This document shows, in pieces, positions 19,847 to 29,945 of a stretch of DNA of 64,000 bases (positions are counted from its first letter, which is position 1; every line of letters starts with the position of its first letter). The position numbers and the translations under genes are program-made. Under the pieces are notes generated by a model. The model was not told the DNA's origin and ran no database searches. It saw only the letters and a program-made list of their open reading frames with translations. Location of the stretch: the NCBI RefSeq assembly GCF_006442965.1, contig NZ_VFWX01000002.1:124001-188000 (forward strand), in the 5' to 3' direction. Source of the stretch: Mesorhizobium sp. CU3 (lineage in GTDB: Bacteria > Pseudomonadota > Alphaproteobacteria > Rhizobiales > Rhizobiaceae).

Positions 19847-19901
19847 GCGCGATCCCCGCTGTCCCCGCAGTTCATTGTCTTGGCGGTCGCGGCGGCCGAA
19901 G

Positions 19902-21275
19902 TCAACGCCGCACCCTGCCGTCAAACTGTTTCACCTCGCCGTCGCCGCCCGACAGGATGCGCTGCGGATTACGGCTTAGGTCGGTCACCGCTTCCTCGAT
20001 GCGGTTGATCGAACGCCGGCTGTCCTGCACCAGCGCCTCGACATTGTTGAGACCCGGGCCTGAGAAGCGCGCCAGATTGTCGGTGATGGTGCCGAGCCGC
20101 GCGTTCAGTGTATCAGCCACCTGCTTGAAGGATTTCAGCGTCTCGCGAGCATCGGCCATCACGCCGTCGGCCTCGCCGGAGCCGAGGATCTTGTCGACCT
20201 TGGCCAGGATGCCGTCGACACGCACCGAGGCGTCGTTGAGGCGCTGCGCGAGCTGGCGGGCATCCTTGATCGTCTGGTCGATGTCGTCCGAGCGGTTGGC
20301 GATCTTGTCGGTGACCTTGGCGATGTCCGCGGCCGCCTTGTCGGCGCTGGCGCTGGCCTTCTGGATGTTGGCCAGAGCCGCCTTGACGTCGGCTGGGTCG
20401 ATGCCGTCGAGCACGCCGTTGACCTTGGCCAGCGTGCCTTGCGTCTGCTTGGCGAAGTCGTTGATCGAACCGACCGCGGTGTTGACGTTGTCGATGACGG
20501 TGTCGAACTGCTTCGAGGTCTCTTTCAGGTTCGCCGTCACCGTGTCGACATTGGCGACGATGCTCTTGATCTGGTCCTTGTCGACGGAGTTGAGCAGGCC
20601 TTCGGCCGCTTTCAGCGTGCTGTCCAGCCTGCCGGAGACGTTCTTCAGCTGATCGGAAAGCGAGCTGACCGCTGTCAGGAACTTGTCGATGCCATCGGAA
20701 TTCTTGGCCAGCGCGTCGGAGAAGGTCTGGACATTCTTGACCGTCTGCGTCAGCGGGCCGCGCACGTCCTTGGTGAAGCCCTCGAGCTCGGTCAGGACCT
20801 TGTCGGCGCGGGTGAAGATGTTCTGGGCGGTCTGCAGAAGGTTGGTGACGGCCGATGGGTTGGCGACGATCTCGGCGATCCTGCCTTCCTTCTTGGCCTC
20901 GTCGAGCAGCCTCGCTTCCTTTGGATCGGCGCCCTTGAGTTCGATATTGGCTTGGCCGCTCAGGCCGGTCAGTCCGAGGTCGGCCTGCGTCGACTTGGTG
21001 ATCGGCGTCCAGCTTGCGACTTCGGTGTCGGCGATCGCCACGGTCGGATCGTCACCGTCGATATAGACATTCTTGACGTCGCCGACCCTGACGCCGTTGA
21101 ACAGCACCAGGCTGCCGCGGCTGAGGCCGGATGCCGAGCCCGGGATGCGCACGCGCAGCATGGCCGTCTCGCCCTTGTCGCCGATCGCGGCCGTCCAATA
21201 GACGAAGGCGAAGGCCGCCAGGATCGCACCCAGCGTGAAGATGCCGACAATGACGTAGTTGGCTCGTGTTTCCAT
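19902..21275 (-). CDS. MlaD/Mce-family substrate-binding protein
   Basis: A 457-residue inner-membrane-anchored protein. One transmembrane helix (about 7-28) is followed by an MCE domain (about 38-118, 'GSASGLSRGSLVLFNGVRVG'), the lipid-carrying module that oligomerises into rings. The rest (about 140-440) is a long helical region with repeated 'LD.ID..DVK' and 'NVDTVTANLKETSKQFD' patterns, longer than in E. coli MlaD and closer to actinobacterial/alphaproteobacterial Mce proteins, where such helices can form a tunnel or needle. It follows the ATPase gene after 14 bases. Confidence 0.92.
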   Translation of the reverse strand: METRANYVIVGIFTLGAILAAFAFVYWTAAIGDKGETAMLRVRIPGSASGLSRGSLVLFNGVRVGDVKNVYIDGDDPTVAIADTEVASWTPITKSTQADLGLTGLSGQANIELKGADPKEARLLDEAKKEGRIAEIVANPSAVTNLLQTAQNIFTRADKVLTELEGFTKDVRGPLTQTVKNVQTFSDALAKNSDGIDKFLTAVSSLSDQLKNVSGRLDSTLKAAEGLLNSVDKDQIKSIVANVDTVTANLKETSKQFDTVIDNVNTAVGSINDFAKQTQGTLAKVNGVLDGIDPADVKAALANIQKASASADKAAADIAKVTDKIANRSDDIDQTIKDARQLAQRLNDASVRVDGILAKVDKILGSGEADGVMADARETLKSFKQVADTLNARLGTITDNLARFSGPGLNNVEALVQDSRRSINRIEEAVTDLSRNPQRILSGGDGEVKQFDGRVRR

Positions 21276-21289
21276 TGCCTCACTTATGG

Positions 21290-22102
21290 CTATGCGCGCG
21301 CCGCAAGATCAAGTTGCCGGGCACGTTTTCCGCGGAAATAGGATTTTACCCACGGCTCCTCGCTTTTCAGCATGTCGTCGATAGTGCCTTCGACCAGCAC
21401 CTTCTTCTTGCCGAGCACGGCGACGTGGTCGCAAGCCGTGAACAGCGTGTCGAGATCGTGCGTGACCATGTAGACGGTCAGCTCCATCGTGTCGCGCAGC
21501 TTGACGACCAGCTCGTCGAATTCCGCCGCGCTGATCGGATCGAGCCCGGAGGTCGGCTCGTCGAGAAAGACGATATCGGGATCGAGCGCCAGAGCGCGCG
21601 CCAGCGCCGCGCGTTTGATCATGCCGCCGGACAGCTCTGACGGGAACTTCTGCGCAGCGTCCGGCGGCAGCCCGACCAACTCGATCTTGAGCAATGCAAG
21701 CTCGTCCATCAGTGCCTTGGGCAGGTCGAGATACTCGCGCATCGGCACCTGCACATTCTCCAGCACCGTCAGCGCCGAAAACAGCGCGCCATGCTGGAAA
21801 AGCACGCCGAGCCGCATGTCGACGCGCAGCCGGTCCGCGTCGTCTGCCTTGTCGACGTCGACGCCGAACAGCTTGATCGTTCCCGACTGCTTCGGCATCA
21901 GGCCGAGGATGGTGCGCAACAGCACCGACTTGCCGGCGCCGGCGGCGCCGCCGCAGCCCAGGATCTCGCCGCGCTTGATGTCGAGCGACAGCTTGTCGAG
22001 GATCAGCCTGTCGTCGATGGCCACGGTGACGTCGCGCACGGACAGCACGATCTCGTCGTCGATCTGTCCTTCCGCCGCTGTCACGCCGTTCCCGTTCGCC
22101 AT
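21290..22102 (-). CDS. Mce/Mla-type ABC transporter ATPase (MlaF-like)
   Basis: A 270-residue ABC ATPase that powers lipid movement by the Mce complex. Walker A is 'GAAGAGKS', the signature is 'ELSGGMIKRAALARALAL' with the 'GGM.KR' form typical of Mla/Mce ATPases, Walker B is 'IVFLDEPTSGLDP', and the switch His is in 'MVTHDLDTL'. Its start is one base after the stop of the permease gene. A short basic C-terminal tail is present. Confidence 0.94.
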   Translation of the reverse strand: MANGNGVTAAEGQIDDEIVLSVRDVTVAIDDRLILDKLSLDIKRGEILGCGGAAGAGKSVLLRTILGLMPKQSGTIKLFGVDVDKADDADRLRVDMRLGVLFQHGALFSALTVLENVQVPMREYLDLPKALMDELALLKIELVGLPPDAAQKFPSELSGGMIKRAALARALALDPDIVFLDEPTSGLDPISAAEFDELVVKLRDTMELTVYMVTHDLDTLFTACDHVAVLGKKKVLVEGTIDDMLKSEEPWVKSYFRGKRARQLDLAARA

Positions 22103-22103
22103 C

Positions 22104-23291
22104 TCAGAACCCGATCGCTGCGTAGAACATGGCGAAAAGCCCGTCGAGGATGATGACGACGAAGATCGACTTCACCACCGAGGCGGTCACGTGCAGGCCG
22201 AGCGATTCGGCGCTGCCGCCGACCTTCATGCCCTCGACCGAAGCGATGATGCCGATGATCAGCGCCATGAAAGGCGCCTTGATCAGACCGGCGAAGATGG
22301 TGCTGAGGTCGATGGCGATCCGCAACCTGTCGATGAACGCCGCTGGCGGGATGTCGGAATAGAGCCAGGCAGCGAAAATGCCACCGGCAAGAGCCGCGAA
22401 ATTGGCGATGATCGAAAGGCAAGGCAGGCCGATCACCAGCGCTACCAGCCGGGGAAAGACGAGCACGCCGATCGGGTTGAGCCCGATCACCTTCAGCGCG
22501 TCGACCTCCTCGCGCATCTTCATCGAGCCGATCTCGGCGGTGATCGCGCTGCCCGAGCGACCGGCAATCATGATCGCCGTCATCAGCACCCCGAGCTCGC
22601 GCAGGATGAGCACGCCGACGAGGTCGACGACGAAGATGTTGGCGCCGAAATAGCTGAGCTGATAAGCGCCCTGCTGGGCGACGATGGCGCCGACGATGGC
22701 CGACATCAACACCACAACCGGGATCGCGCCGACGCCCATGCGGTCGATCTGGTTGAAGATGGCGGCAAGGTTGACCGCATGGCCGCGGCCGAGCTTCATC
22801 TGCGCACCGCGGATGGTGGAGCCGAGGATGTTCATCGAGGCGAGGAAATCGTCGCGCATTTCGTAGACTCGCCGTCCGACCAGCTCGAGGCCCCGCAGGA
22901 TGATGTTGGGCGGCCCGGACGGTCCCGATTCGGGCTCGCGGCGCACCGCGTCACCTACCGCGCCGAGCAGGATCGCGGCGATCTCGCTCTGCCCCTGCAT
23001 ATGGACCTCGACGCCCTTCTTCTCGAAGGCGCTCGCCAGGCGGTCGATCAGCCAGGCGCCGGCCGTGTCCATCTTCTCGATTTGGGAAAGGTCGAGCATC
23101 AGCTGCTTTGCGCCGCTGCTCTTCTCGATCTTGCGCATGTCGGCATCGATCAGCGCCACCGTGCGCGTCGTCCACACGCCGGAAAAGGCGCAGCCCAAGA
23201 CGCCATTCTCCTCGCCCACGGCGACGCGCGGTCTATGCTCGCCGTCCCGGGCGGGCTCTGCGCTTGCGTCGCGTTTGCCGATCGTCAACAT
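22104..23291 (-). CDS. Mce/Mla-type ABC permease with N-terminal STAS domain (MlaE-like)
   Basis: A 395-residue protein fusing a STAS-like domain (about 25-115, 'LMLDLSQIEKMDTAGAWLID') to an MlaE permease domain (about 140-395, with the family segments 'GAIVAQQGAYQL', 'RELGVLMTAIMIAGRSGSA' and 'IGSMKMREEVDAL'). In E. coli the STAS protein MlaB is separate; here it is part of the permease. ATG 23291 follows AGGACG; an upstream in-frame extension to 23351 is less likely. First gene of the operon and divergent from the epimerase gene. Confidence 0.92.
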   Translation of the reverse strand: MLTIGKRDASAEPARDGEHRPRVAVGEENGVLGCAFSGVWTTRTVALIDADMRKIEKSSGAKQLMLDLSQIEKMDTAGAWLIDRLASAFEKKGVEVHMQGQSEIAAILLGAVGDAVRREPESGPSGPPNIILRGLELVGRRVYEMRDDFLASMNILGSTIRGAQMKLGRGHAVNLAAIFNQIDRMGVGAIPVVVLMSAIVGAIVAQQGAYQLSYFGANIFVVDLVGVLILRELGVLMTAIMIAGRSGSAITAEIGSMKMREEVDALKVIGLNPIGVLVFPRLVALVIGLPCLSIIANFAALAGGIFAAWLYSDIPPAAFIDRLRIAIDLSTIFAGLIKAPFMALIIGIIASVEGMKVGGSAESLGLHVTASVVKSIFVVIILDGLFAMFYAAIGF

Positions 23292-23368
23292 GGCGTCCTG
23301 TTTAGCGTGGCGGAACTGGCGTGTCGATTTGCCGGCGGACTGCTGTCGCACAGCCGGAGAAGAAAATT

Positions 23369-24352
23369 ATGGCGCGTGTCATTTCGGTCGAAATGGAGCG
23401 ATTCCCGATCGCCGGCACCTTCACCATCTCGCGCGGATCGAAAACCGAGGCCGAAGTCATCACCGTGACGATCAGCGAAAACGGTCGTTCCGGCCGGGGC
23501 GAGTGCGTGCCCTACAAGCGCTATGGCGAAAGCATGGAGGGCGTGCGCGCCGCGATCGAGGCGATGCGGGGATCGGTCGTGGCCGGCATCGACCGCACCG
23601 CCCTGCTCGCCGCCATGCCGGCGGGTGCGGCGCGCAACGCCATCGACTGCGCGCTGTGGGACCTGGACGCCAAGCTGAGCGGCACACCCGTCGCCGCCGC
23701 GATCGGCGCGCTTCCGGCAAAGCCGCTCGAAACCGCCTACACGCTGTCGCTGGCCGAGCCGGAAGCGATGGCAGCACAAGCCCGCGCTAACGCGGCGCGT
23801 CCGCTGCTCAAGGTCAAGATCGGCGGCGACAACGACCTTGCAAGGATCCGCGCGGTGACGGAGGCGGCGCCGAACAGCCGCTTCATCCTCGATGCCAACG
23901 AAGGCTGGACGGAGGAAAACATCGAGCCGAACCTCGCCTTCGCCGCCGAACACCGCATCGCGCTGGTCGAGCAGCCGCTGCCGGCCGGCAAGGACGCTAT
24001 GCTGGGTCGGATTGCGCATCCGGTACCGATCTGCGCCGACGAAAGCGTGCACGAGGCGAGCGGCCTCGAAGCGCTGGTCGGCCTCTACGATGCCGTCAAC
24101 ATCAAGCTCGACAAGGCGGGCGGCCTGACCGAGGCCTTGAAGCTGCGCGACCGTGCTCGCGAACTGGGCTTCGGCATCATGGTCGGTTGCATGGTCGGCA
24201 CTTCGCTTGCCATGGCGCCGGCGGTGCTTCTGGCGCAGGACGCCGATTTCGTCGATCTCGACGGTCCGCTGCTGCTCGCGCGCGACCGCGAGCCGGGCCT
24301 CGTCTACCATGGATCGCTGGTGTCACCGCCGGACCGGGCGCTGTGGGGCTGA
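23369..24352 (+). CDS. Dipeptide epimerase / N-acyl-amino-acid racemase, enolase superfamily
   Basis: A 327-residue (beta/alpha)8-barrel enzyme of the muconate-lactonizing subgroup. It has the KxK base pair 'LLKVKIGG', metal ligands in 'ILDANEGW', 'VEQPL' and 'ICADES', and the second-side Lys in 'NIKLDKAGG', the set seen in L-Ala-D/L-Glu epimerases and in the DgcA-type N-acetyl-D-glutamate racemases of rhizobia. Which substrate applies cannot be read from the sequence. ATG 23369 is preferred to an earlier GTG/ATG frame start at 23321. Its last 30 bases overlap the convergent MFS gene. Confidence 0.87.
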   Translation: MARVISVEMERFPIAGTFTISRGSKTEAEVITVTISENGRSGRGECVPYKRYGESMEGVRAAIEAMRGSVVAGIDRTALLAAMPAGAARNAIDCALWDLDAKLSGTPVAAAIGALPAKPLETAYTLSLAEPEAMAAQARANAARPLLKVKIGGDNDLARIRAVTEAAPNSRFILDANEGWTEENIEPNLAFAAEHRIALVEQPLPAGKDAMLGRIAHPVPICADESVHEASGLEALVGLYDAVNIKLDKAGGLTEALKLRDRARELGFGIMVGCMVGTSLAMAPAVLLAQDADFVDLDGPLLLARDREPGLVYHGSLVSPPDRALWG

Positions 24353-25537
24353 GCGTGCGGCAAGCCCGATCAGCGCCATGCCGACGATGGCGATCGGGAT
24401 CATCGCCCAGAAACCGTCGACGCCCAGGCGGTGATAGAGCGGACCGGACGCGAGCGTGACGGCGGCCATGAAGAAGCCGTTGAAGAAATAGGCGATGCCT
24501 TGCGCCGCCCCCGTGCGCTCCTCCGAAACCGTCTCGCCGATCATCTTCTGCAGCCCGATCAGCACCATGGCCACGGAGACGGAATGCAGCGACTGGACGA
24601 GGAAGAAGCCTGGCACGCCGAGCCCGAGCGGCCAGACCAGCGGAAAGGCGATCCAGCGCACGATCGAGCCGATGCCGGCGATCACCATCACCCTGACGAC
24701 CGACACGGAAGCGAAGATGCGGTCGAAGAGCAGGAACATGCAGACTTCGGAGACCACGCCCCAGGCCCATAGCAGCCCGACGACGGAATCGCCGATGCCG
24801 ACCGACTTCCAGTAGATCGATACGAAGCCGTAGAGGAAGGCATGGCTGGCGGTGATGATGCCGACGCCAAGCGTGAAATAGAGGAAATAGGCGTTGAACA
24901 GGCTCGGCGCCTTGTGCTGGATTTCGGTGGCCGACAGCGGTGAAGCCTTGCGCGGCCGGCCCATGCGCGGCGCCCACAGCCCTGCGACAAGAGCCGCGCC
25001 AAGCGCCACGAAAATGATCATTGGAACGGCCTGAGATCCGGTCGCCGCCAGGATGAAGCCGCCCGCGACATTGGCGCAAAGGTAAGAGATCGAGCCCCAT
25101 TTGCGCATTGCGGTGTAGTTCGAGCCGAAGCGGCGCACGCCCGACAGCGCCAGCGAATCGGCCATCGGCGAATGCGGCGTCCAGACGATCGTCAGCAAGA
25201 GCGAGACGGCAAGCACTATGGCATAGGTCGCGGGCAAGAAATATCCGGCGGAGATAGCCATCGAGGCGGCGACCAGCACGATGTAGACATTGGCGCGGTC
25301 CTTGGCCCGGTCGGCAAGCGCCGTCAGCATCGGCGTCGTCACCACGCGCAGGAACATCGGCGCCGCCAGTATGACGGCGATCTGTTCGGCGTGAAAGCCT
25401 TTCGCCTCAAGCCAGAGCGGGAAATAAGGCAGATGCGTGCCTGGCGAGATGAACAAGGTCGCGAAGATCAGGCTCATGCGCAGTTCGAAATGGCGAGGCT
25501 TGACGAGCTGTTCTGGCGAGAGCGGCGGCAGCGACAT
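24323..25537 (-). CDS. MFS transporter, phenylpropionate-permease/nucleoside-symporter-like
   Basis: A 404-residue, 12-helix transporter. The short N-terminus runs into 'LRMSLIFATLFISPGTHLPYFPLWLEAKG', and 'ALADRAKDRANVYI' is the loop 2-3 motif; both resemble the HcaT/LacY-like MFS_1-like group that imports aromatic acids, nucleosides or sugars. No substrate can be assigned. ATG 25537 is chosen over an upstream ATG at 25594. Its 3' end overlaps the convergent epimerase gene by 30 bases, which makes a functional link possible but unproven. Confidence 0.82.
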   Translation of the reverse strand: MSLPPLSPEQLVKPRHFELRMSLIFATLFISPGTHLPYFPLWLEAKGFHAEQIAVILAAPMFLRVVTTPMLTALADRAKDRANVYIVLVAASMAISAGYFLPATYAIVLAVSLLLTIVWTPHSPMADSLALSGVRRFGSNYTAMRKWGSISYLCANVAGGFILAATGSQAVPMIIFVALGAALVAGLWAPRMGRPRKASPLSATEIQHKAPSLFNAYFLYFTLGVGIITASHAFLYGFVSIYWKSVGIGDSVVGLLWAWGVVSEVCMFLLFDRIFASVSVVRVMVIAGIGSIVRWIAFPLVWPLGLGVPGFFLVQSLHSVSVAMVLIGLQKMIGETVSEERTGAAQGIAYFFNGFFMAAVTLASGPLYHRLGVDGFWAMIPIAIVGMALIGLAARSAPQRPVRR

Positions 25538-25722
25538 GAATCGATCCAATTTCGCTGCAGATAAGGCCGTGCAACGTGCCTTGATCCCTAACATGCAGAA
25601 GGGTGCGGTGAAACTGCCTGGCCTAATCGTTTGAGGTCAAAGCTGTTGACGAACGAAGCTGGGATAGCGGCGGCGTGGCAATCACATCAAAGAGGCGCAA
25701 TCTCGCGCCAGCGCCATCGCGG

Positions 25723-26553
25723 TCAGGCTGCCTGCGCCGCCCTGCCCTTGAGGTCGATGACGTCGACCGGCACCAGCACGTCGCTGCCGGCCTCGACCTC
25801 CGGCAGCACATGCGCCCAGGTCAGGATCTCCATTCGGCCGTCGAAATGCTCGACCACCGCCGTGCAGCTCTCCACCCAGTCGCCGGTGTTGATGTACTGC
25901 ACGTCGCCATAACTCTCGATCGCGGCGTGGTGGATGTGGCCGCAGATGACGCCGTCGACATGCGAGCGCCGCGCCTCGTCGGAAAGCACCGTCTGGAACG
26001 AGCCGATGAAATTCACCGCCTTCTTGACCTTGACCTTGGCCCATGACGAGAACGACCAGTAGGGAAGGCCGAGCAGATGGCGCAGCCTGGTCACCACACG
26101 GTTGATCATCATCGCCGCGTCATAGGCATAGTCGCCGAGATAGGCGAGCCAGCGCTGGTTGTGCACGACGGTGTCGAACTGGTCGCCATGGATGACCAGC
26201 AGCCGCCTGCCGTCGGCGGTCTCGTGGATGGCGCGGTCGGCGACGACGATGCCACCGAAATGCACGCCCTGGAACTGGCGGGCGAATTCGTCATGATTGC
26301 CGGCGATATAGGTGATCGAGGCGCCCTTGCGCGCCTTGCGCAGCAATTTCTGCACCACGTCGTTGTGGCTTTGCGGCCAGTGCCAGGTACGCCTCAGCCG
26401 CCAGCCGTCGACGATATCGCCGACCAGATAGATGATGTCGGCGTCGTGATGGCGCAGGAAATCGATCAGGAAATCGGCCTTGGCCGCCTTGGAGCCGAGA
26501 TGCACGTCGGAAATGAACAGGGCGCGGAAAGTGCGGGGCTCTGGGCCTGACAT
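25723..26553 (-). CDS. LpxH-like metallophosphoesterase (UDP-2,3-diacylglucosamine diphosphatase family)
   Basis: A 276-residue calcineurin-like phosphoesterase. All metal-binding motifs are present: 'SDVHLG' near residue 15, 'LVGDIVDGW', 'AGNHDEF', 'IHGDQFD' and 'ICGHIHHA'. The insert 'RTWHWPQSHNDVV' places it in the LpxH-related branch found in alphaproteobacteria, which may or may not be the true lipid A enzyme since many of these species use LpxI. The ATG has AGGTGAAA upstream. No other lipid A gene is adjacent. Confidence 0.85.
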   Translation of the reverse strand: MSGPEPRTFRALFISDVHLGSKAAKADFLIDFLRHHDADIIYLVGDIVDGWRLRRTWHWPQSHNDVVQKLLRKARKGASITYIAGNHDEFARQFQGVHFGGIVVADRAIHETADGRRLLVIHGDQFDTVVHNQRWLAYLGDYAYDAAMMINRVVTRLRHLLGLPYWSFSSWAKVKVKKAVNFIGSFQTVLSDEARRSHVDGVICGHIHHAAIESYGDVQYINTGDWVESCTAVVEHFDGRMEILTWAHVLPEVEAGSDVLVPVDVIDLKGRAAQAA

Positions 26554-26600
26554 CGCGATTTCACCTTTGCTTTCGCGTGCCTATGCGCCGATTCATGCAA

Positions 26601-26617
26601 CAACCGTATGACGGTTG
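26601..26617. promoter_or_regulatory. Inverted repeat CAACCG-N5-CGGTTG in a divergent promoter region
   Basis: A perfect 6-5-6 dyad centred between the minus-strand phosphoesterase and the plus-strand SDR gene, a place where a dimeric regulator could control both. No regulator gene is adjacent. Confidence 0.3.
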
Positions 26618-26673
26618 CGGTTGATCCAGCCCAGGCGCTAGCTTGCGCGCGACGCATTCAGGAGAAAATCACC

Positions 26674-27453
26674 ATGGATCTGGGCATTCGCGGCAAGAAG
26701 GCCATCGTCTGCGCTTCGAGCAAGGGACTGGGTCGCGGCTGCGCCATGGCGCTGGCCGAAGCGGGTTGCGATCTCGTCGTCAACGGCCGCAATGCCGAGC
26801 TCGTTGCCAAGACCGCCAAGGAAATCCGCGACCTTTACGGCGTCAAGGTGACCGAGATCGTCGGCGACGTGTCGAAACCTGACGTTCAGAAGGCGATCCT
26901 TGCCGCCTGCCCCGATCCGGACATCCTGGTCAACAACAATGGCGGCCCGCCGCTGCGCGATTTCCGCGAGCTCGACCGGGCGAAAATCCTCGAAGGCGTG
27001 ACGCAGAACATGGTGACGCCGATCGAACTGACCCAGGCGGTGATCGACGGCATGGCCAAGCGCGGCTTCGGCCGCATCGTCAACATCACTTCGCTTTCGG
27101 TCTATGTGCCGATCCCCGGCCTCGATTTGTCGTCGGGCGCCAGGGCTGGCCTGACCTCGTTCCTGGCCGGCGTGGCGCGCACGGTGATCGACCGCAACGT
27201 TACCATCAACAGCCTGTTGCCCGGCAAGCTCGACACCGACCGCTTGCGCGGCCCGCATGAAGCAGGCAGCGTGGAAGACCCGGCCGCGGCCGCTGCGCGC
27301 AAAACCCGGATCAGCGCCGACGTGCCGGCAAAGCGCCTCGGTACGCCGGAGGAATTCGGCCAGATCTGCGCTTTCCTCTGCTCGGTCCATGCCGGCTATC
27401 TGACGGGGCAGAACATCCCGGTCGACGGCGGGTTGTATGTCAGCGCCTTCTGA
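26674..27453 (+). CDS. SDR-family protein with a degenerate active site
   Basis: A 259-residue Rossmann-fold protein of the short-chain dehydrogenase family (FabG-like). The nucleotide loop is 'CASSKGLGRG', where Ser replaces the first Gly of TGxxxGxG, and the catalytic Tyr-x3-Lys is replaced by Ser153 and Arg157 in 'LSSGARAGL'. 'NNNGGPP' and 'INSLLPG' also diverge from the canonical motifs. A subgroup of 3-oxoacyl-ACP-reductase-like SDRs with these changes is common in proteobacteria; its activity is unknown. AGGAGAAAATCACC precedes the ATG. Confidence 0.86.
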   Translation: MDLGIRGKKAIVCASSKGLGRGCAMALAEAGCDLVVNGRNAELVAKTAKEIRDLYGVKVTEIVGDVSKPDVQKAILAACPDPDILVNNNGGPPLRDFRELDRAKILEGVTQNMVTPIELTQAVIDGMAKRGFGRIVNITSLSVYVPIPGLDLSSGARAGLTSFLAGVARTVIDRNVTINSLLPGKLDTDRLRGPHEAGSVEDPAAAAARKTRISADVPAKRLGTPEEFGQICAFLCSVHAGYLTGQNIPVDGGLYVSAF

Positions 27454-27613
27454 CGAGCTGCTGTTCATCCGCCCGAAACTCTCGCGCCAACCAGCTGGAA
27501 TCGATTGATTATTTCTGCTCCGGCATCGTGAACGCCGCGCCCGAGATTTGCCGTCGCGAAATCGGCCGCGCATGTTAAAAGGCTCCAAACCAGTATTGCA
27601 GGGAGGGGCCGCA

Positions 27614-29935
27614 ATGGACGGCGACAACAAGAAACCGGCCCGGTCGGACCTCGACGAGGCCGCCCTCTTCTTCCACAAATATCCAACGCCGGGAAAGCTC
27701 GAGATCCAGGCGACCAAGCCGCTCGGCAACCAGCGCGACCTGGCGCTTGCCTATTCGCCGGGCGTCGCCGCCCCCTGCCTCGAAATCCGCGACGACCCGG
27801 CGACCGCGGCCGACTACACGGCACGCGCCAATCTGGTCGGCGTCGTCTCCAACGGCTCGGCGGTGCTTGGCCTCGGCAATATCGGTCCGCTGGCCTCCAA
27901 GCCAGTGATGGAAGGCAAGGCGGTGCTGTTCAAGAAATTCGCCGGCATCGACGTCTTCGACATCGAGATCGATGCGCCCGAGATCGAGCGCATGGTCGAG
28001 ACGGTCGCAGCGCTCGAGCCGACCTTCGGCGGCATCAATCTCGAGGACATCAAGGCTCCGGAATGTTTCGAGGTCGAGGAGCGCCTCAAGGCTCGCATGA
28101 AGATCCCGGTCTTCCATGACGACCAGCACGGCACGGCGATCATTGTCGCCGCCGCGGTGTTGAACGGGCTGGAACTCGCCGGCAAGGCGATTTCCGACAT
28201 CAAGATCGTCACCTCCGGCGCCGGTGCGGCCGCACTTGCCTGCCTCAACCTTCTGGTCTCGCTCGGCGCAAAGGTCGAGAACATCTGGGTCACCGACCGT
28301 TTCGGCGTCGCCCATAAGGGCCGTGTCGAGGAGATGGACCGCTGGAAGGATCCTTATGTGAAGGATACCGAGGCGCGCACGCTGGCCGATGTCATTCCCG
28401 GCGCCGACGTCTTCCTCGGCCTCTCAGCCGCCGGCGTGTTGAAGCCGGAACTACTGGCGCATATGGCGCCGAAGCCGCTGATCCTGGCTCTGGCCAACCC
28501 CAATCCCGAGATCATGCCGGAGGCGGCGCGGGCCGCGCGGCCGGACGCCATGATCTGCACCGGGCGTTCCGATTTTCCCAATCAAGTCAACAACGTGCTC
28601 TGCTTTCCTTACATTTTTCGCGGGGCGCTGGACTGCGGCGCCAGCGCGATCAACGAGGAGATGAAGATGGCTGCCGTGAGGGCGATCGCCGCCCTTGCCC
28701 GCGAGGAGCCGTCGGATGTCGCGGCGCGTGCCTATTCCGGCGAGACGCCGATGTTCGGGCCCGATTTCCTGATCCCCTCGCCCTTCGACCCCCGCCTCAT
28801 CCTGCGCATCGCGCCGGCGGTGGCAAAGGCTGCCTGTGATACCGGCGTGGCGACGCGGCCGATAGCCGATTTCTCAGCCTATATCGACAAGCTCAACCGC
28901 TTCGTCTTCCGCTCCGGCCTGGTGATGAAGCCGGTGTTCTCAACGGCCAAGGCGTCTAGCGCCAAGCGCGTCATCTATGCCGATGGCGAGGACGAGCGCG
29001 TGCTGCGCGCCGCCCAGGTGGTGCTGGAGGAAGGCATCGCCGAGCCGATCCTGATCGGCCGCCCGCATGTCGTCGACGTGCGCCTGAAGCGCTACGGCCT
29101 GCGCATCCGCCCCGGCGTCGATTTCGCGCTGATCAACCCGGAAGACGATCCGCGCTACCGCCACTATGTCGACCTGCTGATCGAGTTGGCCGGCCGCCGC
29201 GGTGTGACGACGGAAGCCGCCCGCACCATGGTGCGCACCGACAACACGGTGATCGCCGCCCTTGCGCTGAAGCGCGGCGATGCCGACGCCATGATCTGCG
29301 GCCTCGAAGGCCGCTTCGAGCGGCACCTGCGCAACGTCACTCTGATCATCGGCACCCGCGCCGGCATCAAGGACATGGACCTGTCGACGCTGTCGATGCT
29401 GATCTCGCAGCGCGGCATCATCTTCCTCACCGACACTCATGTCTCGGTCGATCCGACGGCGGAGGAAATCGCCGAAATGACCGTGCTGGCCGCGGAAGAA
29501 ATCCAGCGCTTCGGCATCGAGCCGAAGGCGGCACTGCTGTCGCATTCGGATTTCGGCTCGCGCGATTCCGCCAGCGCCCTGAAGATGCGCCAGGCGGCGG
29601 AAATCCTCGGCCGCATCGCGCCCGAATTGCAGTGCGATGGCGAAATGCATGCCGACACGGCGATCTCGGAACATCTGCGCCAGCGCGTCTATCCGCATTC
29701 GAGGCTGAAGGGTGAAGCCAATCTCCTGGTGTTCCCGAACCTCGATTCGGCCAACATCACGCTGACGGCGCTGCGCGCCATGATGGACGCGCTGCATGTC
29801 GGACCGATCCTGCTCGGCACCGACAAGCCGGCGCATATCCTGACGCCGTCGGTGACCTCGCGCGGTGTCGTCAACATGACGGCGCTCGCCGTGGTCGAGG
29901 CAGCGCACAAGGCGCAGGCGCTCGCTCCGCTCTGA
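27614..29935 (+). CDS. maeB: Malic enzyme with C-terminal phosphotransacetylase-like domain
   Basis: A 773-residue multimodular malic enzyme that oxidatively decarboxylates malate to pyruvate. Order: malic N-terminal domain (about 20-155, '[13 protein letters not shown]', '[13 protein letters not shown]'), NAD(P)-binding domain (about 165-400, '[14 protein letters not shown]') and a phosphate acetyl/butyryltransferase-like tail (about 430-770) that is regulatory in this class. Rhizobia carry two such enzymes, an NAD-linked Dme and an NADP-linked Tme; the N-terminus resembles Dme more, but coenzyme preference cannot be settled by eye. GGGAGGGG precedes ATG 27614. Confidence 0.93.
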   Translation: MDGDNKKPARSDLDEAALFFHKYPTPGKLEIQATKPLGNQRDLALAYSPGVAAPCLEIRDDPATAADYTARANLVGVVSNGSAVLGLGNIGPLASKPVMEGKAVLFKKFAGIDVFDIEIDAPEIERMVETVAALEPTFGGINLEDIKAPECFEVEERLKARMKIPVFHDDQHGTAIIVAAAVLNGLELAGKAISDIKIVTSGAGAAALACLNLLVSLGAKVENIWVTDRFGVAHKGRVEEMDRWKDPYVKDTEARTLADVIPGADVFLGLSAAGVLKPELLAHMAPKPLILALANPNPEIMPEAARAARPDAMICTGRSDFPNQVNNVLCFPYIFRGALDCGASAINEEMKMAAVRAIAALAREEPSDVAARAYSGETPMFGPDFLIPSPFDPRLILRIAPAVAKAACDTGVATRPIADFSAYIDKLNRFVFRSGLVMKPVFSTAKASSAKRVIYADGEDERVLRAAQVVLEEGIAEPILIGRPHVVDVRLKRYGLRIRPGVDFALINPEDDPRYRHYVDLLIELAGRRGVTTEAARTMVRTDNTVIAALALKRGDADAMICGLEGRFERHLRNVTLIIGTRAGIKDMDLSTLSMLISQRGIIFLTDTHVSVDPTAEEIAEMTVLAAEEIQRFGIEPKAALLSHSDFGSRDSASALKMRQAAEILGRIAPELQCDGEMHADTAISEHLRQRVYPHSRLKGEANLLVFPNLDSANITLTALRAMMDALHVGPILLGTDKPAHILTPSVTSRGVVNMTALAVVEAAHKAQALAPL

Positions 29936-29945
29936 GTTTCACGGC

